In this document: piece by piece, positions 11,551 to 24,206 of the stretch | How positions within the stretch are numbered: position 1 is the stretch's first letter | Layout: every line of letters starts with the position of its first letter | DNA from: Selaginella tamariscina | Taxonomy: Eukaryota; Streptophyta; Lycopodiopsida; Selaginellales; Selaginellaceae | Assembly: GCA_003024785.1 (NCBI GenBank) | Contig: PUQB01000795.1 | Location: 1-64,000, forward strand | Reading direction: 5' to 3' | DNA length: 64,000 nt | Notes under the pieces: model-generated | What the model was told of the DNA's origin: nothing | Database searches by the model: none | Seen by the model: the letters and a program-made list of their open reading frames with translations, nothing else | Program-made: the position numbers and the translations under genes

Positions 11551-12533
11551 TGTCAGAGTTTTTACCTGGTGCCACAAAGGCGGCTTGCCAGGTGCCAACC
11601 CTGGAATCCCCTCTCTTGGAAACCCCACGGAACCTGGTAAAGTAACCCGTATTAGGAACCCAAGCCTTAGGAAGTCAAACCCCTAGCTGACTAAGTCCAC
11701 AAACGAGACTCACCTTGTGAATCAGGATACACGGACTAGCCGAACTTTAGGTGTTGTTCCTAGCTTGGCGTGGTTGAGGCGGCCGGAGCAAGGCCTCAAC
11801 CACTAGTTTTGCGGAACGTGAACTCGGGCAATGTCTTTGAGCTTGCGGGCAGGTTTTCGGACCAAGGAATCTGACTAACTCCTTGGAAGTGACGTGCCCC
11901 TATCTCAAAGGCAAGATCCTGCCAATGATAAGGATAGTATAACCCTAGGGTGGGTTGTACCCCTGTCGTGTGGAAGTTTGGGCGGCACAACGGAGGGTTG
12001 CACCTTGACGACACAAGCTTAGCTTGCACCGGTAGGAGGTTAACGAGCTCTCTCTTGAACCCAGGAAGCCTCACTACATATACTCTACCTTATTTATGTG
12101 ACAGACCCCCCCCCCCTGTTTACCTAAATGAGTAAGTGGGCTGGCACGGAAATGCCAGCCCTTAGAGAAACTGGTTGTCCTAACCTAACCCTAAACCTAA
12201 CCCCTAGGGGGGGGTATTAGGGCGTGGGGTTAGGGCAACCCTAGGGTTAGGTCAACCCTAGGCGTGTCCCTAACCCTTATTTTGACAAGCTATACTTTGC
12301 AAAGAACCTTAACCTGGAACGTCAAACAGGGGGAGAGTTTCTAGAAGGTAAGTTCTAGCTTCGCCTAGAGTTTCCTGCAAATACCTAATGACACCCGGCC
12401 GGACCATCACTAGATACCCAAGTGCACTAAACGGGCCTGTTTCCTACTACATCTAGGGTCCGTCACACAACTTGGTAAGTAACAACAGTCAAACCCCAAA
12501 GTAAAGGGTCGAGTCATAGTAAAAACTATGACA
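11551..12533. mobile_element. 983 bp element with TGTCA ends, nested in Ty3 leader
   Basis: The ends are TGTCAGAGTTTTTAC and GTAAAAACTATGACA, a 15 bp inverted repeat with one mismatch. The direct repeat CCGAA flanks it (11546-11550 and 12534-12538). It interrupts the leader between the Ty3 5' LTR and gag. The interior is non-coding, with many CCTAACCCTA-like stretches and a C8-9 run. TG...CA ends plus a 5 bp target duplication fit a solo LTR or a small non-autonomous element. A diverged relative lies at 58563-60236. Confidence 0.75.
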
Positions 12534-15500
12534 CCGAAGAAAGGTGGTTGCAGTTATTCGATGCACTGCAGTTAAGCGTGGTGAATCAGACTGCTCTTCT
12601 GCAAAAAATTCACCAAGGAATGCAGTAGAATGCTAGTATGCCGCAGAGTCCCAATTCACACCTTTTGGGTTCAAATCCACGTGTTCGTCCAGAGTTCTTC
12701 AAAGGGGAGGTTGGAGCAGACGTGTACCATTGGTGGGAACATTTCCAAGGGATTGCTAACTACCATGGATGGTCTGAATCCCAGCGGTTGCGAGAGTTCC
12801 CAACATGTCTGCAAGGACTTGCCTTGCAATGGTACAATGGTGTCCTCGTTCTTGATCGACAAGATTGGAACATCTTGTCCCAACGGTTCAAGCAAGCTTT
12901 TGGTAAGCCTGAGGATTCCACTGTAGCTTTTCACGAGCTCCACAACTTGAAGCAAGTGTCGGGAGAGACCATCCAAAGATTCGGGATTAAGTTTTGGAAC
13001 TTGGTCAATCGTGCGGATCCAAGCATGACAGAACAGGTACGGTTGGGCTTGTTGTGGCCGGCTCTTCGCCCTGATTTGGCTGGCTTGGTGGAGGGATTTG
13101 GTCCTTTGACTGTGGAGGAGGCCTTGCAGATTGCACAGCATTTTGAGAACTCGTTGGGTGCAGCACAACGTGTGTATCCTGTATCGACACCTATTCCTGG
13201 GACATCCGATCCTGTTCCAATGGAGGTGGGTGCTGTTCAGATGGAGGACAAGTCCTCAGGCCATAGGAGGGGCGTGGTCGTGGTCGTGGGCAGAACATTC
13301 AGTGCTACGAATGCCGAGGTTGGGGACATGTTGCACGAGCATGTGCAAATCGACATCAAGTAGCTGCCATCGAGACTGCAGAAGAAGTGGAGACTCTTTC
13401 GCAGCCAGAAAATGAGGAGTAGTGCATGGGGTGTCAGAGGACCCATGCACTAGGCACATTGCACCACCTCTGAAGAACTTGATTCCTGCGCATGGTCGAC
13501 ACTTCCCCGAAGCACCATTTGGCATAGGGGTCTCGAGTGAGTTACTGGACACCAAGTGTTTTATGTTTGTGTTCTCCGGCATGGTAAAAGGAACTCCTGT
13601 TTTAGTCCTGGTGGAGTCCAGTTCTAGTATATCTTCTATCAATCAATCAATAGTTGAGTCCTTGCACTTACACACAGTACCAACCGAGCGGACTTTGAAG
13701 GTAGTGTTTGCTGATAAGCAGTCTTTTACTCAATCACATCCAATTGCACATGTGCCTGTGGTGTTAGGAGGATACCATCATATACTTCCGTTGCAGGTGA
13801 TGCCGAGCCAAGTCCATGACATCATCCTGGGTGTCAATTGGCTCCGTGCAGTCAAGGCAAGATGTGATTTTGAAATGTGCACATTGTCTATCCCAGGATG
13901 CCCCCCATTGCAGGCTATAGGACATGCACCGAATGGCATGGCGGCAACATTGCAGGGCATGATGGCGCCTAAGGCAGAGCCTTCTCCAAAGCAATGAGCT
14001 AAGGACATCAAGGACTTGTTGGCGAGGTATCCGAGCCTATTCAAACCCATTGTAGGAGATGCAAATCCCCTGTTGACTACTCGACATCACATCCCGACTG
14101 GTAAGGATGGGGCTTAGGTGACGTTCTCCAAAGGAGAAGGATATCTTGAATCGCTGTGTGAGGGAGATGCTAGAGTTGAAGGTGATACATAAGTCCCGAA
14201 GTCTGTGGGCAACAGAACCACACCTAGTTCCGAAGCCGGATGGGACTACACGTTTCACTATTGACTTCAGGCCATTGAACGATGTTTCTGTTCCAGATTC
14301 ATATCCACTACCAAGGGTGGATGATTTGGTCAATGCGTTGGGGAATAGCCGGTACTTCACTATCCTTGACATGGCTTCTGGCTATTGGCAGATCCCTATG
14401 GCTCCTGAAGATGCAGCAAAGACAGCATTTCAAACACTATCCGGCTTATACGAATTTATGGTTATGCCATTTGGGTTGGTTGGGGCCCCAGCAACCTTCC
14501 AGCGGATGATGGACGAGCTATTGGAGGGCTTTGAAGAATTTGCACGTGTGTACATCGACAATCTTTGATTCACTCTGCTACGTGGGAGGAGCACCTTCAG
14601 ATGTCGGGTTGGGAGCCGATCTATTGCAGGAGACTCCCAATGGTTAGTCGTACCCGATTGCTTATGCAAGTCGAAGCCTTAGTGATGCAGACAAAAATTA
14701 TTCCACCACGGACAAGGAATGTCTGGTAGCCGTATGGGCCTTTTAAAAGTTCCATGCATATCTACATGGCTCCAACACATTGTTGGAAACTGATCATGCT
14801 GCCATCAACTCAATCATGAAGAGGAGGAATGTGATGGGATGACTTGCACGTTGGGCGTTAATTTTGCAAGGGTATCATTTTCGGGTTGTTCATCGCCCAG
14901 GATCTAGCATGGCGAACGTGGATGCGTTATCCCGAGCTCCTATGGCAGTGGCAGCCCCTATGGCATTGTTGCTCGACGCCCTCCCTAATCATGTCCTTCC
15001 GAGGCATGAAGACATTGTGGAGGCTCAAAAGATGGAGCCATGGATCAAGAGGTTGCGTGAGGTCTTGAGTAGTGAGGTACCATGCGAGGATCTTAACTTT
15101 CGCACATATGCACGATCTTTCATACTGATGGATGACTTGCTTGTCTTTGTTGGAGACGGTTCCGAGTGTTGTGTGGTGGCACCACCAGTTTACATTAACT
15201 CTTGGTTGCAGTTCTTTCATGATAACCCGATGTCCAACACATGGGATTCCAACGATGCCTTGAGAGGATTCGGCAGCACTTGTATTGGCCCCGATTGCGG
15301 CAAGACCTGCATGAGTACATTCATACATGTCCGGAGTGTCAACTGCATAATGTGTCCACATTTCCTCCTACGGCAACCCTGGAGCCAATTCGAGTTTCTC
15401 GCCCTTTGAGCTGGTAGCGTATGACATCATGGGACCATTCCCTATGTCAATTCGGTAATCGATACATCATTGTGTGCTCTGATTACTTGACTCGGTGGGT

Positions 15501-16311
15501 AGAAGTGTGTGCTTTGCCAAATGCTACAGCAACTTTAATCATTAAGTTCCTACTAGCTCAAGTGGTGCTGAGGCATGGTTGCCCCGAACGAATTTTATCA
15601 GATCAAGGACCGGCCCAGCAGCGAAGCAGTAGCTTTATTGATGTAACAATTACAGATTCAACAATCTTTTGCGTCAGCTTATCATCCTGAGACTGATGGT
15701 TTGGTGGAGCGGTTGAACAGGACTTTCAAAGTCATGCTTGCCAAGTATGTGAGCCCTGACCATACGGATTGGGATATGTGGCTTCCATATCTCCAATTCG
15801 CTTATGTTTTAGCCCCTCACAAGTCAACATGGATTTCCCCATTCAAAGCTTTGTATGGTCGTGAACCTGTATTGCCACCAGCAGTTGGCATCACTCCTCA
15901 CGAGGCACGGTATATGGATGGGCATATGTGGTTGGAGCATTTGAATCAAGTCCTTCCTCTGTTGTATGCTCAAGGTGGAGAACAGTTAGCTCGGGCACAA
16001 GAGTATTAGCGTTGGACTTACAATCAACGACATCGAACGCCACCTCAATACCAAGTGGGAGATTTGGTTCTCGTCAAATTTCCAAGGCTAGGGGATCAAA
16101 CACACGCAGCAGGGCTTCAGCCGCGATGGGTCGGGCCTTGGAGTGTTGAAGAACAGTTGAGAACACAAGTGTATCGCTTAAAGCGGCATGATGGTGTTCA
16201 GGAGTCACAACATGTCGCTCATGTGTGTTGACTACTACCATTCCACCAACGGACACTCATCCAGGGAGGAGGACAACCTTGATAGGCAGAAGCCACGTCT
16301 TGAGAGGGGGA

Positions 16312-16553
16312 TGATATAAGGTTCCATGGTATATACTACGTATATACGCCACATATACTCTGCCATGGAGGTGCCATGTGGCATTAGGATTTAGGCACAC
16401 TAATTTGGGCATTGGCTAATCTGGGCGCTGGCTAATCTGGGCACCATGATTTACTTGGCACCAAGAGCGCTAATCCTAGCACAGACACTTAGTATAAATA
16501 CCTTGTATGAGTCAGACCTAATCGAATCATATTTGGTATTCACACCTCTCTCA
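16312..16553 (+). repeat. 3' LTR of the Ty3/gypsy element
   Basis: This is the partner of 11212-11453. Palindrome array 2 resumes directly after it. Confidence 0.9.
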
Positions 16554-17210
16554 AGTTGTGGGCGGGATTAATCTCGCCGCCTCTTCCTCGTCGGAGGGAG
16601 TTGTGGCAGGATTAATCCCACTGCCTCTTCCTCGTCGGAAGGAGTTGCGGTGGGATTAATCCCGCCGCCTCTCTCCGACGAGGAATATTCGGCGGCAGGA
16701 TTAATCCCGCCACCTTTCCTCATTGGAGAGAATTGCGGCGAGATTAATCCCGCCGCTTCTTCCTCGTCAGAGGGAAGATTGCGGCGATTAATTCGCCGAT
16801 TCTTCCTCGTAGAGGGAATCGGCGGAGGGATTAATCCCCGACTCTTCCTTCCGGAGGGATCAGCGGCGGGATTAATCCCGCCGGACTCTCCGGGGGAGTC
16901 GGCGGGATTAATCCCGCCGGACTCCTCCGAAGGAAGAGCGGCGGGATTAATCCCGCCGACTCTCTCGAGGGAGAGTCAGCGGGATTAATCCCGCCGACTC
17001 TCTCCGAAGGGGTTGGCGGCGGGATTAATCCCGCCGACCGTTCCTCGTCGGAGGGATTCGTGGGCGGGATTAATCCCGCCCATCAGTTGTATTAATCAAA
17101 CATGAGATATTATCTCTAAACATAATTATGTATTATTGCATGCATATTATTAAGTAACCGTAATTCAGATTTCTTAAAATATTGCATAAACAGATAATAC
17201 AATTATTTAT

Positions 17211-20200
17211 GTGCAGGACAATATGTTTAATACTGGAGATAAAGTATGTCTTCTTCGGAACAACGAGATAGTTGGCACTGGAACTGTGGAAGTTCGAGAT
17301 AATAATGCATCATGTCACAATATTGCCCAAGGATCTTGTGTGTACGTATGGGTGAACACCATTTACAAGCATGTTGAGGTTCTGGGAATGGAATTTGAGG
17401 AGGGTTCTCCTGTATTGTGGAATTTGGATGAAGTCAAGGCTGACACAGAATATGCAGAGTCACAAACAAATAGTAGCACGAGTTTACCAGATGATGGCTT
17501 GCCTGCTGTGATGGATGAGGTGATTTCTTCATGAGATTGAGTCGGAAGAGGCATCATCACAGCTATAAATCCAATGGAAGCAGTGTCAGAAGAGAAACTA
17601 GGGTCCGACTTCGTGGGTGTAGTTGTGACAGAGGTTTCACCTAATGGCACATTGTATCCTGGATCCCTCGTGAGGTGGCGAACATCTGAATTAAGACGGC
17701 AAGATGGTTCAACATATTCTGGGTTGGATTTCAATAATAACAACCCGGAAGAACAACTCATATTTGAAGAGGTTCCTTGCATTGGTCCTATTGTAAGAAA
17801 AAGGCGATTCATGGGTGTAGATCTTCCCCTGCAAGTTTCAGCAAGAGGGTAAAGATGGATCCTACATCTTCCGAAAGTGTTACGAGCATTTCCACGATTG
17901 ACTGTTGCAAGAAGAAGTGTTGTCAGATGGCAGACCGGAATGAAATTACCCAATGTAGACATGTCTTTCGTATGCTCACCCAAAAGCAAAGGCATGAGTT
18001 TGTATATGCTGCACTAACTGGGTGTATTGATGGAATGGCCTCGGACACAGGTTATCAGAGTACATCCATGGTATTTAATAAGGTGGCCATCTGCTTCAAA
18101 GCTTGGTACAGTATATACGGGATCCCAAAGACCACGTTCTACCGTCGGAGGGATGAGTGGCTAGATGGAGCGCGAACCTCAGTTCATGGGAACACTGGCT
18201 TGGTCAAAACCCGCTCTCACATCATGGCAGCCATAGAGATACTCAAGGCTTTTGTGGAAGCAAATGCAGACAGGATGCCGAACCACAAATGCAGGGGTCA
18301 GGGAAAATCTCAAGGTTTTGCCTTCAATCTACACTCAATTGAAACTGTGTGAACATGTGAACAAGTGCCTCAGTTTGATGGGGCTCCAAGCAATCTGCAC
18401 TGGTACCTTCAACAACATATGGAATACTCATTTTAAGGATGTGGAGATTGCAAAACACTCTAGCTTTTCAAGTGTGACACTTGTACATCATTGAAGGCTG
18501 CAGAGGCTTGTGCAAAAACCTTGGTGGAGATCACTACCATTCAAAGAAGATGGAGGCCCACATGATTGCACAACAAACTTGCCGGTCTCAGTACTATGCA
18601 CACCGCATGCTTTCTGTGTCACGCCCATCAGAGTACCTGTGCTTGATCCATGACAAGATGGATCATTCAAAGACCAGCATTCCAAAGCTCTTTGCAACAC
18701 CAAAGTGCCTTGGAAATGTCATGAAACTTCCGATTTCATTGACAGGTGTGCTAACACATGGACACGGTTGTGAGTCATATGGACACTTTTCACTTCCACA
18801 TTGGTCTAGCGACTCCAATTTCACTATTGGGTCGTTAGCCATGTGTTTCAGAAACCTTGAAGCCCACTCACAGACAAGTCCTATCAGTGATCTCAAAGTG
18901 AAGAAACAACACCTTCAACCTTTACATAATGCTCTCATGAACACGTCTGCACTTGAGGCTACTTGGGAATATGAGAGGCATTGTCAGACCTGCACAAAAA
19001 ACAGATGGCCCTGTTGAGAGTTCAGGTTCAGTGGAGGGATCTAGCTCAAATAGTGTACATGTGTCCTCAACATCAAATAAGCTTCCTCGTCATTTGCTTT
19101 TACAGATGGATAATTGTGCAGGCGAGAACAAAAATAGGTAAATCATTTTACTTAAGGGTTTCTCAAGCTCATACTTACTTTTATTTTCTAGATATGTGCT
19201 AGCATACTTGTCAATGCTTGTTGCCAAAGGTGTGTTTGAAACAATCACGCTCAGTTTCCTTATGGTTGGTCACACTCATGAAGATATTGATGCGTTCTTC
19301 AGCAAGGTCTCCAACTCTACAAAAAGGACAAGTGCACTTACCTTACCGCATATGATGAATCTTTTTGAAAATTGCATCTCCAAAAAAAGTTGTGCTTTGC
19401 TTGTGACTGAGGTGCCAGACTTCAAAAAATTTCTCAAGGAGTATATAAAAGAAGGGAGTGATTCTTTAGTTGGTCACCTTGTGCCGCTACAATTCTTTTT
19501 CTCCATACGAGATGGTATACCTATTATGCAGTACAAGTTACGGCCATCAGAGCAGGAGTGGTTACCGAAAGAGGGCTTAATGCTCTTCAAAAGTGGAGAG
19601 GATGGAAAGCCACTTCTCCCAGAAGGACAACCAGACCCTATTCCATTGAGTGCCCAGCTCAAGGAACAAGAGGTTATTATTGATGGCATCAAAAAATATG
19701 TGGCATGGGTTCAAAAATCGATGCCAAAGAATTCTGATAAGGCAACTGGTTACTCAGAACTATATAAGCATGTGGTCGACTATTGGGAGACTGTTGTTCG
19801 AGAGTTGGAAGGGCCTACTGTCACAAGTACAGAATTGCAACACCCTTTTGGCCTAAAACAAGGTGGCGAGAGGAGATTGAAATGACATCACTGAGCACAG
19901 ACGACATAGAAGCCAGTAGTGATGTGGAAGTGCAAACCCCACACTTTGTTGGACAAAGGAACCAAAAACCTAAAGCATACTTTGATTGCTGCAAGGATCT
20001 TCAAAAACTAATGATGGTTCTCATTACTCCAGATGCGTCATATAATCAGCCTATTTGGATGGGTCAAATTATCGACACACCTGAAGTAATCACAAAAAAT
20101 AGTATTGTTAAGGTTGCATGGTTCAAACCACAAAAAAGGCGACACGAGAAGGAGAGCGAAAGATATAATGGATGCCTAGAGAAAACATGGTCTCCCAATC

Positions 20201-20319
20201 AAAAAGACCCAGCATGTTTTATAAATGTTAAATCCATTCGATATGGGTGGATGTCAAGAAGCGTTGATAAAGTCACGATTAACAAAACTGCAAGGGAATG
20301 TATGTTTTCTGAAGCTTAA
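17211..20319 (+). pseudogene. DUF7869-type transposase-like gene, frameshifted
   Basis: The first stretch (17211-17534) has the small domain GDKVCLLRNNEIVGTGTVEV often found in plant transposon proteins. From 17777 to 18352 comes VFNKVAICFKAWYSIYGIPK followed by SVHGNTGL, typical of the region before DUF7869. Next, 18481-19017 includes CLIHDKMDHSK and LTGVLTHGHG. Then LLLQMDNCAGENKNR reads across a 54 bp GT-AG intron (19138-19191) into YVLAYLSMLV and LMVGHTHEDIDAFFSKVS, a DDE-like acidic/His core. The C-terminal part (to 20319) has QPIWMGQIIDTP and IVKVAWFKP. At least three or four frame changes separate these pieces, so the copy looks dead. I see no terminal repeats that would define a transposon. 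It lies about 120 bp downstream of palindrome array 2. Confidence 0.7.
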
Positions 20320-22615
20320 AGCAATTACAAAATTATAAAATATCATATATTTAATATTCATAATTATTATAAACTCTTTAATAATAGTACCAAATTGTTA
20401 CTTAACTATATAAATTTAAAAAATGATATGGAAGATTGACTATATTATTATAGGATTTATATATATATATATTATTACTACTACAAATTTTTAATTAATA
20501 ATGTTATATTTAAATATTAATATTTTAATAACAACATCAATATTTATATAATGTACCTCTTATGCTCTTCCTTAATTGTTATATTAGGCATATATATATT
20601 ATATAATTTAATACTTCTACTTTTATAATGTTATTAATTTTTGTTCAATGAATGCTATAATTTATTAAAGGGTAGAATACAAAATAGAATATTCTAAAGA
20701 ATATTCTTTTTCAAACATATATTCTAAAGAATATTCCTTTAATATTAGAAAATGCTAATTAAATAGCTAAAATTGCTAATTATTAGGAAATGGGACTATA
20801 GCCATGCCCATTTTAGTTACAACTTGCATTATATTGTATCGTTCCTAATTTTTTCTTTTTTCTAATTAATAATTAAAAGCTTTAATGATAATAATCTTTA
20901 TAATTAATAAAGTAAAAAGCTTGAAATAGTGCTTTTGACTATTCATCCAACAATAAATCACATGATTTAACAAAGTAATTATTAATTTAATAGGTAAATA
21001 ATGTGGTTTATTATAAACAAATTTAATCACAAACTAAACTAATTTAAGTCATTCAATTAAGATGTAGTTTAAAATCCGAATTAAAAATTAATATATTCTA
21101 ATAGTAGAAACTAGTATATTTTAAGTTTATTTATATTTTTTGAATTAGAGCATATCCTTCAGATATTAAAACTTTAATTATAAAATAATTTTCATAAGAT
21201 TAAAAAAGTGTAAGGTTAAAATAAAATAAAATAATTTAATAATATATTTATAACATACTTTACATTGATATATTATGTTAGAACATTTATCTTACAAAGG
21301 ATTAATAAAAACATAAGTATTATTTTAAATATAAGATACTATTAATTTTAGAATTAAACTATTACTATTATCCTAAACTTAAATCTAAGTCATTCAATTA
21401 AGATATATGTTTTAATTAGTGAAACATATGGTCCGTGCTACTTGGCTAAAAACCTTAAAAAACTTGGATCAAATTATAAATTTTAAATTAATTAATAAAT
21501 ATTATTTATTTTGATTAATGAAGTTTTATAGAAGGATTAATAAAAAAACATGAGTATAAATATATAATATTTAATTAAATAATTATAAATATATATTTAT
21601 TTTAGTTTTCCCAAGGAACTTTTCCTTATACAAAGTATTTGCATAATACAGTATATAAATATATACGTACAAAATCTGTAAGTACTTATATACTTATACA
21701 TACAATTGCAAATATTTATGTGTTCAAAAGTACAGAAAATTTATTAGTAAGTATAAATTGTAACAATCAAAATGTGAATCTTACAAGTAATGTAAATAAT
21801 AAAAGACTTATACAAATATAAAGGAAATTTTTTCCTAAAACCCTTCGACAACGTACTAAATGTGTACATATATGTATTATATACATACGTACATATGTAT
21901 ATTTATATATACATAAACACAATTATCCATATATAGATATTTTATTTCTCAACCTTAATAATTTAGTATATAGCTCATGAATATATACTGTACATTTTAA
22001 ATTTTTATACATAAAATACAATTTAAATGTTTGTGAAGCTTGTTTTAGTAATATTTTATAATAAAAGTAGGAGGAATTGATTCAGATAGTTTAAATTATA
22101 GTTTTAGGTTTAAATTTTGTTTAAAACTTATAATAATGAAATTGTAAATATTAAATTTCAAATACCAATATTTTAGAGATATATTGTAATTATGTAAAAA
22201 AATTAAAATCATTTGAGTCTTAAACAATAATCTTAAACAAGTTAGTATATATTAATATTATGCTATGTTTCTGATAATGCAAAATATAATAAGAATATAC
22301 TTAATTGGATAATTTAAATTTGATTTTTTAAAATAAAATTAAAAAATTATAAAGACATATATAAATTAAATGATTTATATTTTATTTCAGCCTTAAACTT
22401 TATTTTAAAAGATGGTAATATTAATATTAAAGCTGGAAATGTGTGCATATGTTTCTTTAAATTATGTTCCATCTTAATATTTTATATATGTTATTTAAAT
22501 AAAATATAAATTTTCTTATATAAGAAAATATTAATGCTACATACCTCTTTAAAAACAAACTTGAGTTCCAACAACGACTTTATCAATCTCCTTGGCGAGT
22601 TAAATAGGATTCGCA
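20320..22615. other. AT-rich spacer with one MITE-end sequence
   Basis: No gene is recognised in about 2.3 kb. At 20793-20826, ATGCCCATTTTAGTTACAACTTGCA matches the end of the MITE at 44852-45090. Pairs of AGAATATTCT words lie near 20690-20740. Confidence 0.5.
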
Positions 22616-23085
22616 CCATGTACAACGATATGTACAAAGTACGTTTCGATACGCATGGATGTGTGCACGTATGCTAGAAATACTATATGATTTTTAGAGT
22701 CATAAATTACAACAATATCATGTGATCTTTAAGGTGAGTTCAATTATTATCAGAAATTACAACAAGACTATATGACATTTAAAGTGATCTCAAGATAATC
22801 ATCTTTGTTAAAAAAATATTGTTCTAATGTATTTTACACAATTCAAACAATACTTTGTAACATTGTTTAAAATGGAGCCCACATGGAAAAACACCTTCGA
22901 ACCAAAATGAAATCTCAATTAATCATTTTTATTATTTAATTAGTATTTATTAATAATTATATTAATTAAAATAACTCTTTAATATTAATTAAAATAACTT
23001 ATTAATAAATGCTAGTTAAAGGATTAAAATTTGTCAACTTAATTATAATGCATTACACACAATTCAGCATGTCTATATACAAGTG

Positions 23086-23950
23086 TTTTACACCATAGTA
23101 GTTAGAGCTACGTTGAGTGATGAGGTTTCTCCCAAGATAACATGGTAAGAATGTCATATCAAAGTGCCATTGGAACCTGAATATATGCAATGATGTTGCA
23201 GACACTATTAAATATTTCTTATGTTGTTGGAGTATTGAGCAAAATTTCCAAAAATCCAGATCATGAACATTAACTTATTATAAAGATAGTATTCTCATAC
23301 ATTAAAGGTTTGCGAGACAAATTGAGTTTCAAGATGGTAATGTTAATTAGTAAGGTAACGGGACTGTTAGAAAATTAACATTTGGTATATGTGCAATATT
23401 AGTAGGTAGAGTAGTGTTTTAAAGTTTTAAAAAGTAATGAAGTTTAAAAAAGAAAATGTGACTCTGTCAACGGTAGAAGTAGAATATGTAATAAGGTCAC
23501 ATGCAACTTGTAAAGTGATTTGGTTAAAAAGGTTTTACAACATAGTCAATAGTGTTGTTATGTGATAATAAAAATTGCATCGTTGTGATTAAGTCAACAA
23601 TGTTATCGTATGATAATAAGAGTTGCATCGTTATGGTTAAGAATCGTGTCGTTGTATGTTTCATGTAGGGATGAAGTAAATTAATAGTAGACATCACTTC
23701 ATCTGTGAATAAGTGATAAGTCAATTGAAGTTTGTGAAATCAAAAAATCAAGTTGACAATGTCTTTACAGAACCACTAGCACTAGAAAGGTTTGTTAAGG
23801 TTAAATAAATTTTGGGAATATGTTATTTGCAAGAGTAAGATTTGAGAGGGACTGTTGACATTCTCTAGTATCTCTTACCCTTGATTATACATGGAGATAA
23901 AAGTGATGTGAACCACAAATTAGCAAAATGTTGTATATATATTTATTTGA
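23086..23950 (+). mobile_element. Ty1/copia remnant, duplicate of 465-1350
   Basis: This is the same copia RT/RNase H remnant as in copy 1 of the duplication, with the LSTVEVEYV signature near 23462 and a TGTTGACATTCT near 23852. It is a broken fossil with many breaks. Confidence 0.55.
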
Positions 23951-24056
23951 TTAAGAAATAAATATATCACACTTTACCCATTTCTTTGTTTCATTCATGG
24001 TCCACCTTAGAATGAGTGTCGCCATTTTGGAGGCTTGGGGCCCAGGAGCCCGGGCT

Positions 24057-24131
24057 AGAATATTCTAGAATATTCTAGAATATTTTAGAATATTCTTTTG
24101 GTCGGCAGTATTGGCCTCAGTCGGCAAAAAA
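24057..24131. promoter_or_regulatory. HSE-like array and GTCGGCA motifs at MULE I end
   Basis: From 24058 the sequence reads as alternating GAA and TTC triplets every 5 bp (GAATATTCTAGAATATTC and on), which is the heat-shock element pattern nGAAnnTTCn repeated about eight times. Next come two copies of GTCGGCA (near 24101 and 24118), the motif that also fills the internal array at 27450-28215. Function is inferred. Confidence 0.5.
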
Positions 24132-24206
24132 AATTTCTAGTAAAACTGTTGTATTTCTACCTTATTCTTTTTTATATTAGCTTAATTCTTGCTCAATACA
24201 CATTAG

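Larger units (their letters stand above)
11212..16553 (+). mobile_element. Ty3/gypsy LTR retrotransposon (fossil)
   Basis: Near-identical LTRs of about 240 bp flank the element (11212-11453 and 16312-16553; exact starts uncertain by a few bases). They differ at about a dozen sites, so the insertion is not recent. Each contains TATAAATAC. A purine tract (TTGAGAGGGGGATGA) precedes the 3' LTR, and a degenerate initiator-tRNA-like primer site follows the 5' LTR. Parts in order are gag (12638-13363) with a zinc knuckle after it, protease (13422-13997), RT (14146-14568, with FTIDFRPLN and LDMASGYWQIPMA), RNase H to about 14930 (VHRPGSSMANVDALSR), and integrase to about 16230 (MVERLNRTFK). Pol order RT-RNase H-integrase is that of Ty3. 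No chromodomain is seen. The element is broken, with several breaks (roughly half a dozen or more). Confidence 0.95.
10868..17085. repeat. Palindrome array 2, split by a Ty3 element
   Basis: The left part (10868-11180) has about seven units and the right part (16556-17085) about thirteen, of the same GGCGGGATTAATCCCGCC palindrome seen at 5828-6695. If the Ty3/gypsy element between them is set aside, the array is about 0.86 kb, close to the size of array 1. On the right side the spacers are themselves near-palindromic, such as CTTCCTCGTCGGAGGGA and GACTCTCTCGAGGGAGAGTC, so two palindrome types alternate with a total period of about 40 bp. Perfect copies occur near 16863, 16900, 16940, 16978 and 17019. 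Confidence 0.9.

Noticed and set aside
16556-17085. CRISPR-like regular repeat-spacer array.
   Set aside because: The repeat is a perfect palindrome, spacers are related to each other, no cas genes are present and the context is a plant nuclear genome.
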